This document shows positions 23,522 to 35,132 of a stretch of DNA of 64,000 nt, piece by piece. Position 1 is the first letter of the stretch, and each line of letters begins with the position of its first letter. Location: assembly GCF_026212465.1 (NCBI RefSeq), contig NC_080060.1:946001-1010000 (forward strand). Reading direction: 5' to 3'. The notes under the pieces are model-generated. The model ran no database searches, had not been told where the DNA came from, and saw nothing but the letters and a program-made list of their open reading frames with translations. Origin of the DNA: Amaranthus tricolor. Lineage: Eukaryota; Streptophyta; Magnoliopsida; Caryophyllales; Amaranthaceae. A program made the translations under genes and the position numbers.

Positions 23522-26500
23522 ATGGCTAAAGCTTATAACTTTACTCCTAATCTTATTAAAATACAATTAATATTGATTATAGTTCTTTTCCTCTGTTTTA
23601 CTGTTTCGAAATCTGCCCCTCAAAATAGTCTTGTCACTCAACTTCCTGGATTTTCTGGCACTTTTCCCTCCAAACACTATTCTGGGTATTTTTCCATTTT
23701 CATTTTTATATATTTTTTATATAATTATTATGGGTTTTAATAATATGTTCATACTTATTTGGATGTATTTTCTCTGTTGTTTGATTTGTTTTTGGTTGTA
23801 TTTGGGTTAAAAACTCATGTTGGGAGCTTTCTGCGCCATAACTGTGGATGTAAATGGACGCAAAACAATCTCTCTATATACGTGTCGCTAAATATGCTAT
23901 TTTATACGAGGAATAGGTTGAGATTCAAACTTGTAATTTATCACGTTGGCTTCTAATACCATATCAAGGAACCAATTCAACCAAAAGCTTAAGCTAATGA
24001 TTGAGGCTTTAGAATATATTATATAATCAAACAAACCCCTTCACGTTCGCTCCTTTGAATTTGCTACGTAACATTCAAATAGCGGTAACTCTATATTCTA
24101 ATGTGTGTAATGTAGCAAATTTAAAAGAAGAAATGGATATATTTTAGTAATATATGATGATGATCATGTTTTATTCTAAAATGTGAAGGTATGTGACAAT
24201 TGATGAAAGTCATCGGAAGAAATTATATTACTACTTTGTTGAATCTGAGAGAAACCCATCACAAGATCCTGTTGTTCTTTGGCTTAATGGTGGACCCGGA
24301 TGCTCTAGCCTTGATGGTTTTGTCTATGAGCATGGTATGTAGACTCTTTAATTTACCTTATTTACCTATATGATTCTCCGCCATCCTATTCTTTCGAACT
24401 CTGTCTTATACAGAGTATTGGGTTGTTGACTTTAACAATTTAGATAAAAATAATGTAAATTTTCGTAGAACTGTAAAGTCGAATACGTGAACATGTACTA
24501 TGTCAAATATTACTATTCGAGTTTACATTAACATAACTTAAAGATGCCAACTTTTATGAAAAAGTATTATTCTTACGATACAATTTTATGCAACATTATT
24601 ATACATGTATGCGTTTGACCATCAACTGTTGACTTTTGACTAGTTAATAACATTGATTTTTATCAGATGTTTAAGTTTTGAAATTTTCGTATTTTTTGTT
24701 GTATATGCTAGGTCCTTTTAACTTTGAGGCAGCAAAAACAAAGGAAGGCTTACCAAAGTTGCATCTAAATTCATACAGTTGGTCTAAAGTTTCAAACATA
24801 ATATATTTGGATTCACCATCAGGAGTTGGATATTCTTACTCACATAACACCACTGATTATGATACTGGGGATATCAAAACTGCCTCTGATACTCATACAT
24901 TCTTGCTTAAGGTACAATTTCTTTAGGCTAAACATCGTAACTTCTCTCTGATGGCGACGGGATGGAGACCGAAAAAGCCCGTAGCCAACCTTAGCGACGG
25001 GACTCTCCTATTTCCATCCCGTAGCAAAGCTTGGCAACAGAATGTGTCCATTTCAGTTTTTTTGTAGTGTGATAGAGTATATAACACATTCTAGAGCTAA
25101 ATAATAATTCAATCAAAGACTTAACTTATGGTTGAGCCTTCAATATATGTCATATACGTACCTTATTATTGTTACGCCGTGACAATTCGTCACATAATCA
25201 CCTGTGGGCCCAATCGTGTGGACACACCCACAGGGCACCCATAGGCTTGGGTTCACAAACCCATGGGTAATAAGTGTGGACTTGTATACACACTTGATGA
25301 GGTTTACTCATTGTCAAAATCACGTGGTATTAGAAGGATTACCCACTAAGCATTATATGCAAGTCCAAAACCAATTATTTTAGTTAGTGATGTAGGATCT
25401 TCCTCACATGTTAAGTATTTTAAATATTTACGTCATTTCACACAAGAACTCTTTGGATTAGAAGGATAGATGTAACACACCTACTTTTACATGGTGTTGG
25501 TGCTAAATATTTCACTAGAAATAAGGGGTGTATGAAATCACGTTCTTTTGATACTATGTAAAAAAACCAACTCAAACAAAAGTTTAGACTGATGGTTGAA
25601 GCTTTAAAATATGTTAGACTAAAGTTTGATGACTCATTATATTATGTGCCCTTTAAATTTAGTGAGATCAATCATAAACAACCTTTTTATAATTACAAGG
25701 GTAAGAATATAGGATTGTGAACACCCGACCCCAAACTATGACTAGGTTAGAGTTTGCTACATATTGAATGCTATTGGTATGTGTACTTGCAGTGGTTTGA
25801 GGTCTATAAAGAGTTTGCTACAAACCCGTTTTTCATCGCGGGTGAATCATATGCTGGGATTTATGTCCCAACTCTAGCTTCCGAAATTGTTAAAGGTATC
25901 TTTTTTTCTAAGATTTGTGAACAAGTATCTTAAATTTCATCTTATTTGAAGTGTATTAAATTTTAGTTTTGTATTACAATGAATAAAAGTAAAATAACTC
26001 ATTAAATTATGAGCACTTTTTATTTATGTGAAATTGCACATGACGTATGCTACTAAGAGCAAATAGAAAACAACCTCATTATTAGTTTTATCATTGATAA
26101 CAAGGTAAAGTTACATACACTTGACCCTTCCAAGCCCCATCCTAAATGGAAACCACTTAATATGGTTGGGTAATGAAATGTTGAAATGAAGCCACTTAAT
26201 GTCGTTGGGTAATGAAATGTTGAAATGAAGCGTACTATTCTTGGATTATGCAGGACTTGATACTGGTGTGAAGCCTGTTATCAATTTGAAGGTACTGTAC
26301 TGAAATCTTTACTTTGAAAATGGCTTAGTATTCGAATTCTAACACATTTTTCTTAAAAAAAAGAAAAAGAAAATTAACACATTTTGCTTTGTTATGTAGG
26401 GCTATTTGGTAGGAAATGGTGTTACAGATGATAAGTTTGATGGGAATGCTTTGATACCATTTGCTCATGGAATGGGTTTGATCTCAGATGAATTATACCA

Positions 26501-28896
26501 GGTACACCTCTTTAATACGTGGATTTTCAATTTTAACTTAAGTATATGTGCCGGATTTTTGACATATAGAAATGGATTAGACAATTGGATACTTCATTTC
26601 GAGTCTAGTACTTGAGTTGAGCATGTACCCATGTCAAAAAGAGTTGTTTCTGGGGTAGCAACTGAAGTGTTGGAAACTACTATGTTAAGTAGATTCACGA
26701 TATTGTTTCTACTATCTGTGACGGATCCTTAACATTTAGACAATTGGACATTTCATTTTAGACCAAAAGACAATTTTTGTAAAAAGATAAGCAAGTTTGA
26801 CACTTGAACATGTAATCCTATCAAATATGAGTTTCTGAGTCCGAGTAATTAGCTAATTAGATTATTCTTTTAACCCTAAGTTTCCTTTAAAATTTCATGA
26901 TATGCAATTTTGCAGGAGATAGTAGCTCAATGTGCAGGAAACTATTATGATGTAACATCTGATGGTTGTGATCTCTTACTGTCAAAAGTAAACCAGGTTA
27001 CTATTTCACTAATTTACTTTTTAATTTTGATACTTATACTCATTCCATTCCTTTTAAATAGCACCATTTGACTCAAATATATGAGAATTTTTTTGAGTCA
27101 AACTACGCTGTTTTAGAAAGACAGATGAAATATGTTTTCGAAGAGATTTTGTTTACGTTCATTACATTTTGAGTTGGGATTAACTACAGGATATTGATGG
27201 ACTGAACATATATGACATTTTAGAGCCATGCTACCATTCCCCTAGCTCGAGTAAGCAAAACACCGCCAATTTAAGATTACCGTCAAGTTTTAAGACACTA
27301 GGTGAAACCGACAAGCCTCTTCCCGTGAGAAAACGAATATTTGGTCGTGCATGGCCTCTTAGAGCTCCTGTGAGAGACGGGAGAGTTCCTACTTGGCCAG
27401 AAATTTCTAACAGTTTGTCTGTTCCTTGCATCGTAAGTAAAGCTTTGACATTACCTTTAGACTAAGGTGTTCAATGGGCCGGATAAGGGCCGGGTCCGGC
27501 TTAAGTAAATGTAGGCCGGGTTGGATAAGGGCCCAACCCGACCCATTTTAATATTCATTTATTAAAATTATCATTTATAATAATTAAATTGAAAAAATAT
27601 TAATAATCCCCATTGACATTATCATGTATAATATTTAAATTGTACATTACTTATGCTATTTACAAAGATCTGTTTTCGACCCTTATTAAGCCCTTTTATA
27701 TTTTAATTAAAGTAGAGCCCGTTTTTGTCCCGGCCCTTACAAAGTCTTTCTAAAAACGGGCTAGATAAGGGCTCAAAATGAAGGCCCGACCCATTAACAC
27801 CCCCTACTTTAGACTTTATAGATTATTAAAATTTAGAAGTATTTATGTGCGAATTGTGGAACATACAGAATGATGAGGTTGCAACTGCTTGGCTCAATGA
27901 TAAGGCCGTGAGAAAAGCTCTTCACGCTGACGATGTAAGAACATAGCGTGTTTTGTGTAATCGTCAATCAAAATACGCGAATAGATTGTCTAACGACGAG
28001 TTTCAATGTTGTTCGGTTATGCACCAGGAAAATGTGGCTGGTCCATGGGAGCTTTGTACAGGCAGAATTGCGTACAATCACGATGCTGGAAGTATGATCA
28101 AATACCATAAGAACCTCACTGCTCGAGGCTATCGAGCCCTCATATACAGGTATGTCAGCTATATTAAAACTGTTAAATTAGGTTAAGACTTATTGTGAAT
28201 GTCAGCATATTAATGGGGAACACGAGGTGCACACACTTCATAAGCCAATGAAATATATACCATCTCAAAAACTCTATGGGAATGGAAAGAAGATCTCCAA
28301 TAACTTATAAAGTGTGCACACCATCTTTAAATTATCGATGTGGATAAACCAACCGAACAAAAATAATAGAATTTGACAGTGTGATTTTGCTGATAAATGC
28401 GATATTTGTGTCTATGTACGACAGTGGAGACCATGATATGTGTGTCCCATACACCGGAAGTGAGGCATGGACAAAATCCGTTGGGTACAAAGTAGTGGAT
28501 GAGTGGCGACCATGGATGTGCAACGATCAAGTTGCTGGGTGAGTCTCTTTAGCCAAGAAACTAGACAGTTTTTCTTGGTCGGGTTATTATCAGGTCATTG
28601 ACACCAGATTGATTAAGCATATATACTTGAAATGTGTTAATATCAGTTATTGTTGCACTAAAATGTAGGTTTACACAAGGATATGAGAAGAATTTAACTT
28701 TCCTTACTATAAAGGTTGGTCCATGAAGTTCTTTAATCTTTTTAGCTAGTATATATATACACTACTTTATATAATGTTTGAAATTCTAACATGAAAAATA
28801 TTGCTGGTGCAGGGATCAGGACACACAGTACCGGAATACAAACCGAGGGAAGCACTATACTTTTATAGTCGGTTTTTATCAGGTCAAAGCGTATGA
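23522..28896 (+). CDS. SCPL20: Serine carboxypeptidase-like protein, SCPL20 type, 13 exons
   Basis: Exons are 23522-23685, 24189-24334, 24712-24911, 25793-25895, 26254-26291, 26400-26501, 26916-26996, 27190-27432, 27869-27934, 28028-28149, 28425-28538, 28669-28714 and 28813-28896. They total 1,509 nt (502 residues), with GT-AG borders and continuous frame. A hydrophobic signal peptide spans about residues 12-30, ending near SKSAPQ. Landmarks are the substrate-binding [21 protein letters not shown], catalytic Ser189 in GESYAG, the SGDHDM Asp block at 422-427 and catalytic His479 in GSGHTVPEY. These belong to peptidase family S10. The length and the PSKHYSGYV start of the mature enzyme match Arabidopsis SCPL20, a vacuolar or secreted exopeptidase. 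All three catalytic positions are intact. Introns 3, 5, 8 and 10 carry repeats. Confidence 0.93.
24940..25067. mobile_element. CACTA-type transposon terminus (fragment) in carboxypeptidase intron 3
   Basis: Read on the minus strand, the segment begins CACTACAAAAAAACTG and continues through repeated CCCGTCGCTAAGG-like blocks. This is the usual look of an En/Spm end with its subterminal repeats. The other terminus is not evident nearby. Confidence 0.5.
25080..25640. repeat. Repeat-derived sequence in carboxypeptidase intron 3
   Basis: Fragments of the same TRIM-like LTR seen at 30.5 kb (GAGTATATAACACATTC near 25074, and a GATGGTTGAAGCTTTAAAATATG copy near 25594) frame a GC-richer stretch around CCTGTGGGCCCAATCGTGTG. 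No coding sense was found. Confidence 0.4.
26101..26240 (+). repeat. SINE-like dispersed repeat in carboxypeptidase intron 4
   Basis: Contains CAAGGTAAAGTTACATACACTTGACCC, the conserved TTAATATGGTTGGGTAATG tail and a short 39-bp tandem repeat of that tail. The same tail recurs many times in this window. Confidence 0.5.
27463..27806. mobile_element. hAT MITE in carboxypeptidase intron 8, exact 8-bp target duplication
   Basis: A 344-bp element from TAAGGTGTTCAATGGGCCGG to CGACCCATTAACACCCCCTA. It is flanked by identical CTTTAGAC at 27455-27462 and 27807-27814. GGGCCGG-rich arms relate it to the elements at 57780 and 60243. Confidence 0.9.
28195..28345. repeat. Dispersed repeat shared with 43760-43880
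   Basis: AGGTGCACACACTT, ACTTATAAAGTGTG and ATCGATGTGG occur in the same order and spacing in this intron 10 sequence and in an intron of the AGL6 gene. It is likely a fragment of an LTR or other retroelement. Confidence 0.55.
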
Positions 28897-29880
28897 TAGA
28901 TTTAATGTTAATTTCATTTCATTACCCCAATGTCATTAAATAGAAATTGCTTAGACAGGTTCAGAGGGGTCTATTGTTAATGAGAACGGATATTTATTCA
29001 TCTATCTAATAAAATTATACATGGGTACAATTCGAATAAAGTATATATTGAGCTTTTCTTATCTTGTGCATACAAACTAATGTTGCTGTTTAGTTCCTTG
29101 GCTTTTGAATGTGTTGTCAAATCTTTTATAAGTCATTGATGATATCATACATTAGACACTAATAAAGAGTTGAGGCGAATTCGAGATATCAATGTATGGT
29201 GAACGGAGCACTCATATTTACATGTATACTGAACCAACTTGATTATCAAATATATCTTTTAAAATTTTATATTATTAGGACTTAATCAAATGATCCAAGC
29301 TATAGCCAAGAAGACTCTAGCCTAGATTATACCCAATTTAAGACCACATTCGGTTGTTTCAAATATACAACTTCTATATCATTCAATTTGCCTCATTTTC
29401 TATTTTTGATTGTCTCCACTCATTATGCATTATTAGCCTATTTGAAAATGAACCCGCCACTTTCTTTTAATTATATTCGAAATATATTTTAACTCTTTTA
29501 ATTCCATACACACAAGTCAATCTCTCGTTTCATTGATTCTTTAAAACCCTAAATTTTATCTTTAGATGTTAGTTCAAAGGTATGGTGTACTGAACGAACA
29601 AGATGCTCAAACTTCATAAATGGCAAAACCAACAAACTAAATTCTTTTTCATAACTCTCACATTGAGGATCATCTAGTAACATTCAACATATTACACGAT
29701 ACAAACCCAAAATAGGAGCAATAGCCATTAATACTTACTACCGATAGTGACATTTCGTACACAATATGTCACAATTAGTTCAAGTATTTCAGAACGGAGT
29801 AATAGATTGCAACACCAATTGACATATTCCTAAAACAAATTTCACCAAAATAGCACTATACATAATAATACTCAGCAACT
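28897..29880. other. Convergent 3' flanks
   Basis: The spacer between the plus-strand carboxypeptidase and the minus-strand HGNI-domain exons. It should contain both 3' UTRs. No gene was seen. Confidence 0.4.
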
Positions 29881-31693
29881 TCAAGTAAATCCTGCTCCTA
29901 ATGGTTTTTCAATACACACTTCATCAGTATAAGGAAGCAACTTAGACAAATTAGCCATACCTTCATCATATTCTTTCTCTAAATCATCAAGTTTGGCTAC
30001 TTCCTTAAGGAATCTCGATTTCTGAACGGAGGCTTGAATCTTCAACTGTCCGAGGTTGTGCAGAGACTCCACCAGTGGCTTGCTTTGGTGCAATTCCAAG
30101 GCTTTCTCGACATACGGAGTAAGCCAGTTTACATCAAAGCAAATGACTTTCAGATCAGTTAATGTAGACTTCAAATTATCAGATTGATCGTCGCTCATGT
30201 CTAAGGCCGAGTTTTCCTCAAGGGTGAGGACTACATTCGCTACCAACTCTAATGCTCTTGCTTTCAAATCACCATTAGATAATATGCAATTTTCTATGAT
30301 GTTTCCGTGTTTTGACCAGATCTTCTGCAATGTCGGGATCAAATTAGACTTTATATCGAATCTCTCAAACTTTGTTGTTGGTGTTTTGCTCGTGTTACTC
30401 TGCAAGTGAAAACAAAAGGATAAGCTAACATTAATCGATACTAGAGTAAAGCTCCGACAGAAGTTCAACCCTTGCAATTTGTCTACATTTGCGTTTGTAT
30501 TAGAGTATATAACATATCCTAGGGTCTCAACTCTCAACCATCAGCTTAAGCTTTTGGTTGAGTTGGTTCCTTGTCATAGTATTAGAGCCAGGGTGACAAG
30601 AGCTCATAGCCTCATAGGTTTGAATCTCAACTCCCCCTATTAAAGTCAAATATTAAGCGCCAGGTATGAGAAGGGCATGTGCTACATCCACACTTCTAGC
30701 CCAATGGCTCTCGTGTGAGGAGGCGTGTTAGAGTATATAACATATCACGGGGCTTTAACCATCAGCTTAAGCATTTGGTTGGCAGCTTGCTCTTCTAATA
30801 ACCATTGTTCATATAGAGTAATTTAATACCTAACTTGTAGAAGTTATATATGGCCTACAGAGGGTACCCTTCCTTGGAGTCTTTGGATCAGGTGCTGAAA
30901 TTAAAAACAGAACCAATCTTAAACTTTGAAGAGGGCATGATACGATGCTATTTCATACGGGTAGTTAGAATAGCTACCTTCCTCAACAACACACTCCCCT
31001 TCGTTTATGGTGGAGGGTGGTCTGCTTTGTCGAGTAGCAGAAGTAGTAGTATTTGAATCAGACTGCATTATTTCTTCTGCCTAAGGCTCGCTTCACAACA
31101 AACATTACTTAAGTCGAAATTTCAGCATTGCTTCAGATCTTTCGATTTCTTAGGCATGCGGTTTTGTACGCAACAAATTCTTAAAAGTTGGAGATACAAT
31201 AAAACAGAACATCTAAAGAAAAAATACCTGATCGATCCTATAATCATACCCAATAGATTTCGGTCACCTAAAACTTCATTGTAATATTATCCATAACACG
31301 GGTGGTGGACTTATTTTCTATCTTGCAAATGTTAACACAGACAGTTTTTTGTTCATTACCTGATGTCATTAAATGGCTCCTACTTATGGGGGGATTCGGG
31401 GGCTCGGATACACATAACATCACCCTTGTTATAATAACAAAACGGTTGTTTTTGATTGACCCTTAGTGAAAACATCATTTGTCATCCTTGGAATGTTTGA
31501 CTATAAACTTAAGCTTTTGGTTGCAGTTGAGTTGGTTCTTTGACGTGGTATCAGAAGCCAATGTGACAAGAGGTCATGAGTTCGAGTCTCAACCACCAAG
31601 CTGATGGTTGAGGCCCAAAATATACTATATACTATATACTCTAACACACTCACCTCACTTGATGTAGGATCACCTACATCTGGTTCTGATGAA
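29881..31693 (-). CDS. Helical HGNI-type C-terminal domain exons (left copy of an F-box/KIB-HGNI gene)
   Basis: Minus-strand exon-like pieces are 31693-31654 (SSSEPDVGDPTSSE, perfect GTGAGT donor), 31080-30978 (starts AEEIMQSDSN), 30894 onward (APDPKTPRKG, end unresolved) and 30399-29881. The last piece is a clean 172-residue reading frame ending GAGFT and TGA. It contains LQKIWSKHGNIIENCILSNG, several amphipathic helices and a coiled-coil-like end (LKEVAKLDDLEKEYDEGM). I recognise the HGNI helical pattern from plant coiled-coil proteins of the MATH/PEARLI-4-like sort, but I cannot name the family with confidence. Exon phases join in frame with the F-box exon at 33183-34403 upstream, so this is probably the 3' half of that gene. 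In exon 4 an in-frame TAG comes before the only good-looking donor, so this copy may be broken there too. Confidence 0.55.
30499..30800 (+). mobile_element. TRIM-like miniature LTR retroelement in an intron
   Basis: Two direct copies of TTAGAGTATATAACATATC followed by CAACCATCAGCTTAAGC (about 30500-30572 and 30726-30790) behave as very short LTRs. The first is followed by TCATAGTATTAGAGCC, a degenerate version of the TGGTATCAGAGC initiator-tRNA-Met primer site. A purine-rich GTGAGGAGGCG precedes the second. It has no coding capacity. Confidence 0.6.
31325..31480 (-). repeat. SINE-like dispersed repeat
   Basis: TACCTGATGTCATTAAATGG, TGGGGGGATTCGGGGGCTCG and CACCCTTGTTATAATAAC are the minus-strand version of the SINE-like family. 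The element ends in a TTGATTGACCCTTAGTG block also seen near 58.7 and 59.0 kb. Confidence 0.5.
31496..31653. repeat. TRIM/LTR fragment with tRNA-Met primer-site motif
   Basis: AAGCTTTTGGTTGCAGTTGAGTTGG followed by GACGTGGTATCAGAAGCC repeats the 30.5-kb element. An inverted partial copy (CAAGCTGATGGTTGAGG ... ACTCTAACAC) follows immediately. It abuts the donor site of the 31654-31693 exon. Confidence 0.5.
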
Positions 31694-31739
31694 CTAACAC
31701 GGATCAATACCATGATTCATCATATGGAAGATGCTCAAA

Positions 31740-32640
31740 TTCAAGGTTCAAATGTTAAGTCTTTTAATTTTGTAATCATGAACTAAATCTTCTTCTTTAA
31801 TTTTTATTTTGTATTTTCATTTTTATAATGAAACAAAGTCTTAGAGATGATTAAGCCAGGTTTAGGATCAAGCTTAATCATGTCTCATGTTTAGTTAGTC
31901 AAGTTGTAATTTTTATTTTATTGAGTCTAATATTTATTTTGCTCATGGGACGTTCTTTACAAAATTAAAACGCATGGATCAAAACAAGCAATCAGATTCT
32001 CCAAATTGAGCCGTTGCATTCTTCAAAACCAGCTGATTTACCACAGCCATATGTTTTGAAGATTGAGTGGGATTTTTATGATAATATCTCTTACAAATCA
32101 GCCACAAATAATCCCAAGAAGATAGAAGAGCTGATTTTCAAATCCCAAAGAAAAACTAGCTGTTGGAGACAACAAAACTAGCTGTTAGAGACAACGAAAA
32201 AAAAATCAGCAAAAATCTCCTTGTTCTTTTACTAGCTGTTGCATTTTATTGCCATTTTGGTTGTACTGTCAATTTCAAAGTTTCGTACTCATTGCTGAAT
32301 GCTTTAGTATAAATAGGATGTATGAACTCTTGTAATAAACAACCTGATTTTTACATTCTGAATACAAAACAACCTTTGAGCAAATCCCTTTGTTCTCTCT
32401 TTGCAATTTACTTTAACTTGGATTGGTTTTAGTAAGTTGAAGTTCCTATGCTTTTCATTCTTTTGGCTTAAAGTTTGAATGTGTTCTTAGGAGCCCTTGG
32501 TTTTAATTTGTGGTGAATCTGTATCAAATTAATCCTTGGATCAGCCATTTTCAAGTTGTTCAATTCAACATATCTTTTCTTAGTTCTTCTTATTACAAAA
32601 CCCACAAAAATCACAAAAAAAACATTTTACAATATCACCT
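31740..32640 (+). repeat. LTR-like sequence inside intron 1 of the left F-box/HGNI gene
   Basis: A TATA-like GTATAAATAGG (near 32310), a TGTAATAAAC polyadenylation-like signal and a downstream CTTTGTTCTCTCTTTGC tract are arranged as in the U3-R-U5 of a plant LTR. I could not find matching ends or a target duplication, so the limits are guesses. Confidence 0.3.
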
Positions 32641-33182
32641 ACACTTTCAGCCTTAATTGCTGAATTTCGAAACCTCAAAACATACGTGTGCATATAGTTT
32701 GGTCCTTGTTCAAAACATAGTCAACCTATATCATCACTCTACCTCCCAGCATCATAAAACCCAAAGACAAGGAGTTGGGAGTACAAGTCACAACCAAGTA
32801 CCTAAAAGTTATATATTTGATTCAACATAATGGATCTCTTTCCTTTTCTTTCCCTGATTTTGACATTTTACCGCCTTGGATACAACTGGTTTTGTACAAG
32901 GCTGTAAACAGCTAGATTTTGTGGGCTAGAAGCTTAAAACATCTTAGTTTGTTGGACTCTAATTTGGTTTTGAAAACACCTTAAAGCAGCTAGTCTTTCA
33001 ACTCACTTTTAAGCATTGAATTAAGCTTCTAGCTCCACTTTCTATGATTCTATTCCTAACAGAAGTATACAAAGATTAGATTATGTAAGCTTTCAAACAA
33101 AGGCATCCAAAAGTGAAGGGCAAAAAGCACAAAACGTACACATAAACCACAGTCAATATGGAGATAACAATGGATTTGTTAC

Positions 33183-34403
33183 CTTCTAGATTGAGATTGA
33201 GATTGAGATTGCGATTGGGATTGAGATTGAGATTCAGATTGCTGATAAAAACACATAATCTGTGAAACCCAATCAGGGGGAGACAATGAAAATAAGCTCA
33301 GAAGGAAGCTTGAAAAATCCTTCATCAGTAGGCTATAACCATTATTGAATTCTAAAGAGAAAACAGCAATCTTATTTGCCCTTATGTTTTCATACTCCCA
33401 ACCAGATTTAGCCCACTTAGGAAATCCATCTTCTGAAAATACAATACAATTCTTCCTACATCCTTGGAATTCAGAAGTTGCAACAAAAAAACAGTGATCT
33501 TTTGATACATACAGAACTTGATCACCCTCAAAACTTCTAACCTCATCCCAAAACCAACCATTAGTTGTAGCATACTCCTTTTTCTCATAGACCTTAAAAA
33601 TCAAACTTACTCCTTCGTCACTACTCCCCATAATTGGCACAATCAAGTAGAGTTTCTCACCTGAACGGGACACCACCAACCGCCTTCTATGTGACGAGTC
33701 CCTAATCACCTTTGTAAACCCATAAATTAGTCGAGTTCCATTAGGAGAGTTGAGTTTTCCAAGTGAGTGAACAAACCCATTATTCCTTAAGGTAAAGGTA
33801 ATACCCTTGTACTCTATTACATCATCAATGGCACCACGGATAGTAGTTTCCCTTCTATCATTCCCAAATGGAAATGATTTGACCAATCTAAATTTGTTAG
33901 ACAGAGATAACATTACAGAATCCTCAATGGAAGAAGTAGATGAATTAGAAGATAACAGAGTTTTTTACATATGGGCAACGAGGAAAGGAAAAGAGATTAT
34001 TGCTAGGATCATCAAAAACAAGATGGTATGCATTGGATACTTTGGTGGGTCGAAATCGGGTCAAATTCAGATTGCTGGGTACATCACAAAGATAAGTTCT
34101 AGTAAAAGGATGGTAAAAACTCACAAATCTGTTGGTATATTCGACAGCAAGAACCATCCATGAAGACTCATCACGGGAATCCATGGATGGGTCACTGTGT
34201 AGAAGGTAAATGGAGGAAGAAATTATCTTCTTTGGGACGAGGGAATTAGTAAGGCGAGGTGAATAGGTGGAAATTAGGGTTGAATTACGCCATTGTTTGC
34301 ATACAGCTCGAAAATTTCTGACATCATTAGGGTTGAATCTTAGCTGTTTGGTGATGTTTTGAAGAATTTCAGTGGGAAAACAAGACCAAGTATATGCTCC
34401 TAT
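33183..34403 (-). pseudogene. F-box/KIB (DUF295) exon, left copy, frameshifted and lacking a start codon
   Basis: The minus-strand reading starts after a stop at 34404-34406. It gives an F-box (CFPTEILQNITKQLRFN, then RNFRAVCKQWRNSTL) with no in-frame Met before it. The frame runs to TAA at 33945-33947. Coding sense resumes one base out of phase (SSTSSIEDSVMLSLSNKF) and continues through the KIB beta-propeller (GDQVLYVSKDHCFFVA, CRKNCIVFSEDGFPKW, PPDWVSQI) to 33183. The exon ends in a Gln-Ser dipeptide tract directly before a good donor (CTAGAAG then GTAACA). F-box/KIB proteins of the SKIP23 type are candidate SCF substrate receptors. A 1-nt indel at about 33950 explains the break. A sequencing error cannot be excluded, but the missing start argues for true decay. 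Confidence 0.72.
33186..33243. repeat. Hexanucleotide repeat (GATTGA)n encoding a Gln-Ser tract
   Basis: About nine imperfect GATTGA units. On the minus strand they encode SQSQSQSQSQSQS next to the splice donor of the F-box exon. Confidence 0.9.
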
Positions 34404-35132
34404 TTATAGTACGTTATGTTAGCTATTCTTCTAGTTAATAGTCTATTCTAGAAGAATTATTAATCTAGATTTTTCCTAAGATATTCTTAATTAGATTATT
34501 TTATACAATATTCTTTATTCTAGATATATATCCTAGATGTTTCTAGCTTAGATATTTTACATAGATAATTTATATACATATTTTTCTAGTTATCTTAAGA
34601 ATTTTCTAGATTAATTCTCTAATATTAAGCCCCTTGATTGAATTCCTTCGACGTCTTGAGCGAGCCTTGTCGTGAAAATATTTTGAGTTTTGATCACCAT
34701 TTCTGTGTTCATTTGCCCTTGAGCGCATATGCCAATAAGATTCCTCCGGTCAATGAAGTTCGTCGAGCTCATCAGCTAACAACTTACAATTGCCGATCAT
34801 ATTTGCATCAGGTGGGCACCGTTGTGCAGCCTTTAGTTTCCTCTCAGACGCTTTGATTTGGGATTTTAGCACACCAAAAATTGTTTCAGCCTAAGATGCC
34901 AGTTTATCCGCACAGTTTGCAATACGAAACACAATATTAGCACACATCCTATTTTGGAAATTGGAATAAATAAAAAAATTTCATTAACTACCAATAGTTT
35001 TGGCGCGGAAAAATTACATTTATAACAAACTTTTGCCGCCAAAAATAATTTGACATTACAAAAACCGAACTATAAAAAAACTAGAAATAAAACAGAAATT
35101 CCCAAATCTCAACCCCAAAACTGATAGAAGAG
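34404..35132. promoter_or_regulatory. Divergent intergenic region between two head-to-head F-box genes
   Basis: A stretch of 729 bp separates the minus-strand left copy from the plus-strand right copy. It is rich in TCTAGAT/ATCTAG short palindromes around 34430-34620 (for example TTCTAGTTA, TAATCTAGA, ATCCTAGAT). TATAAATAG occurs at its left edge on the minus strand. It may act as a bidirectional promoter, which is inferred from position only. Confidence 0.4.

Noticed and set aside
30850..31056. Plus-strand 68-codon frame
   Set aside because: It is the complement of two minus-strand exon-like pieces and has no homology that I can see.
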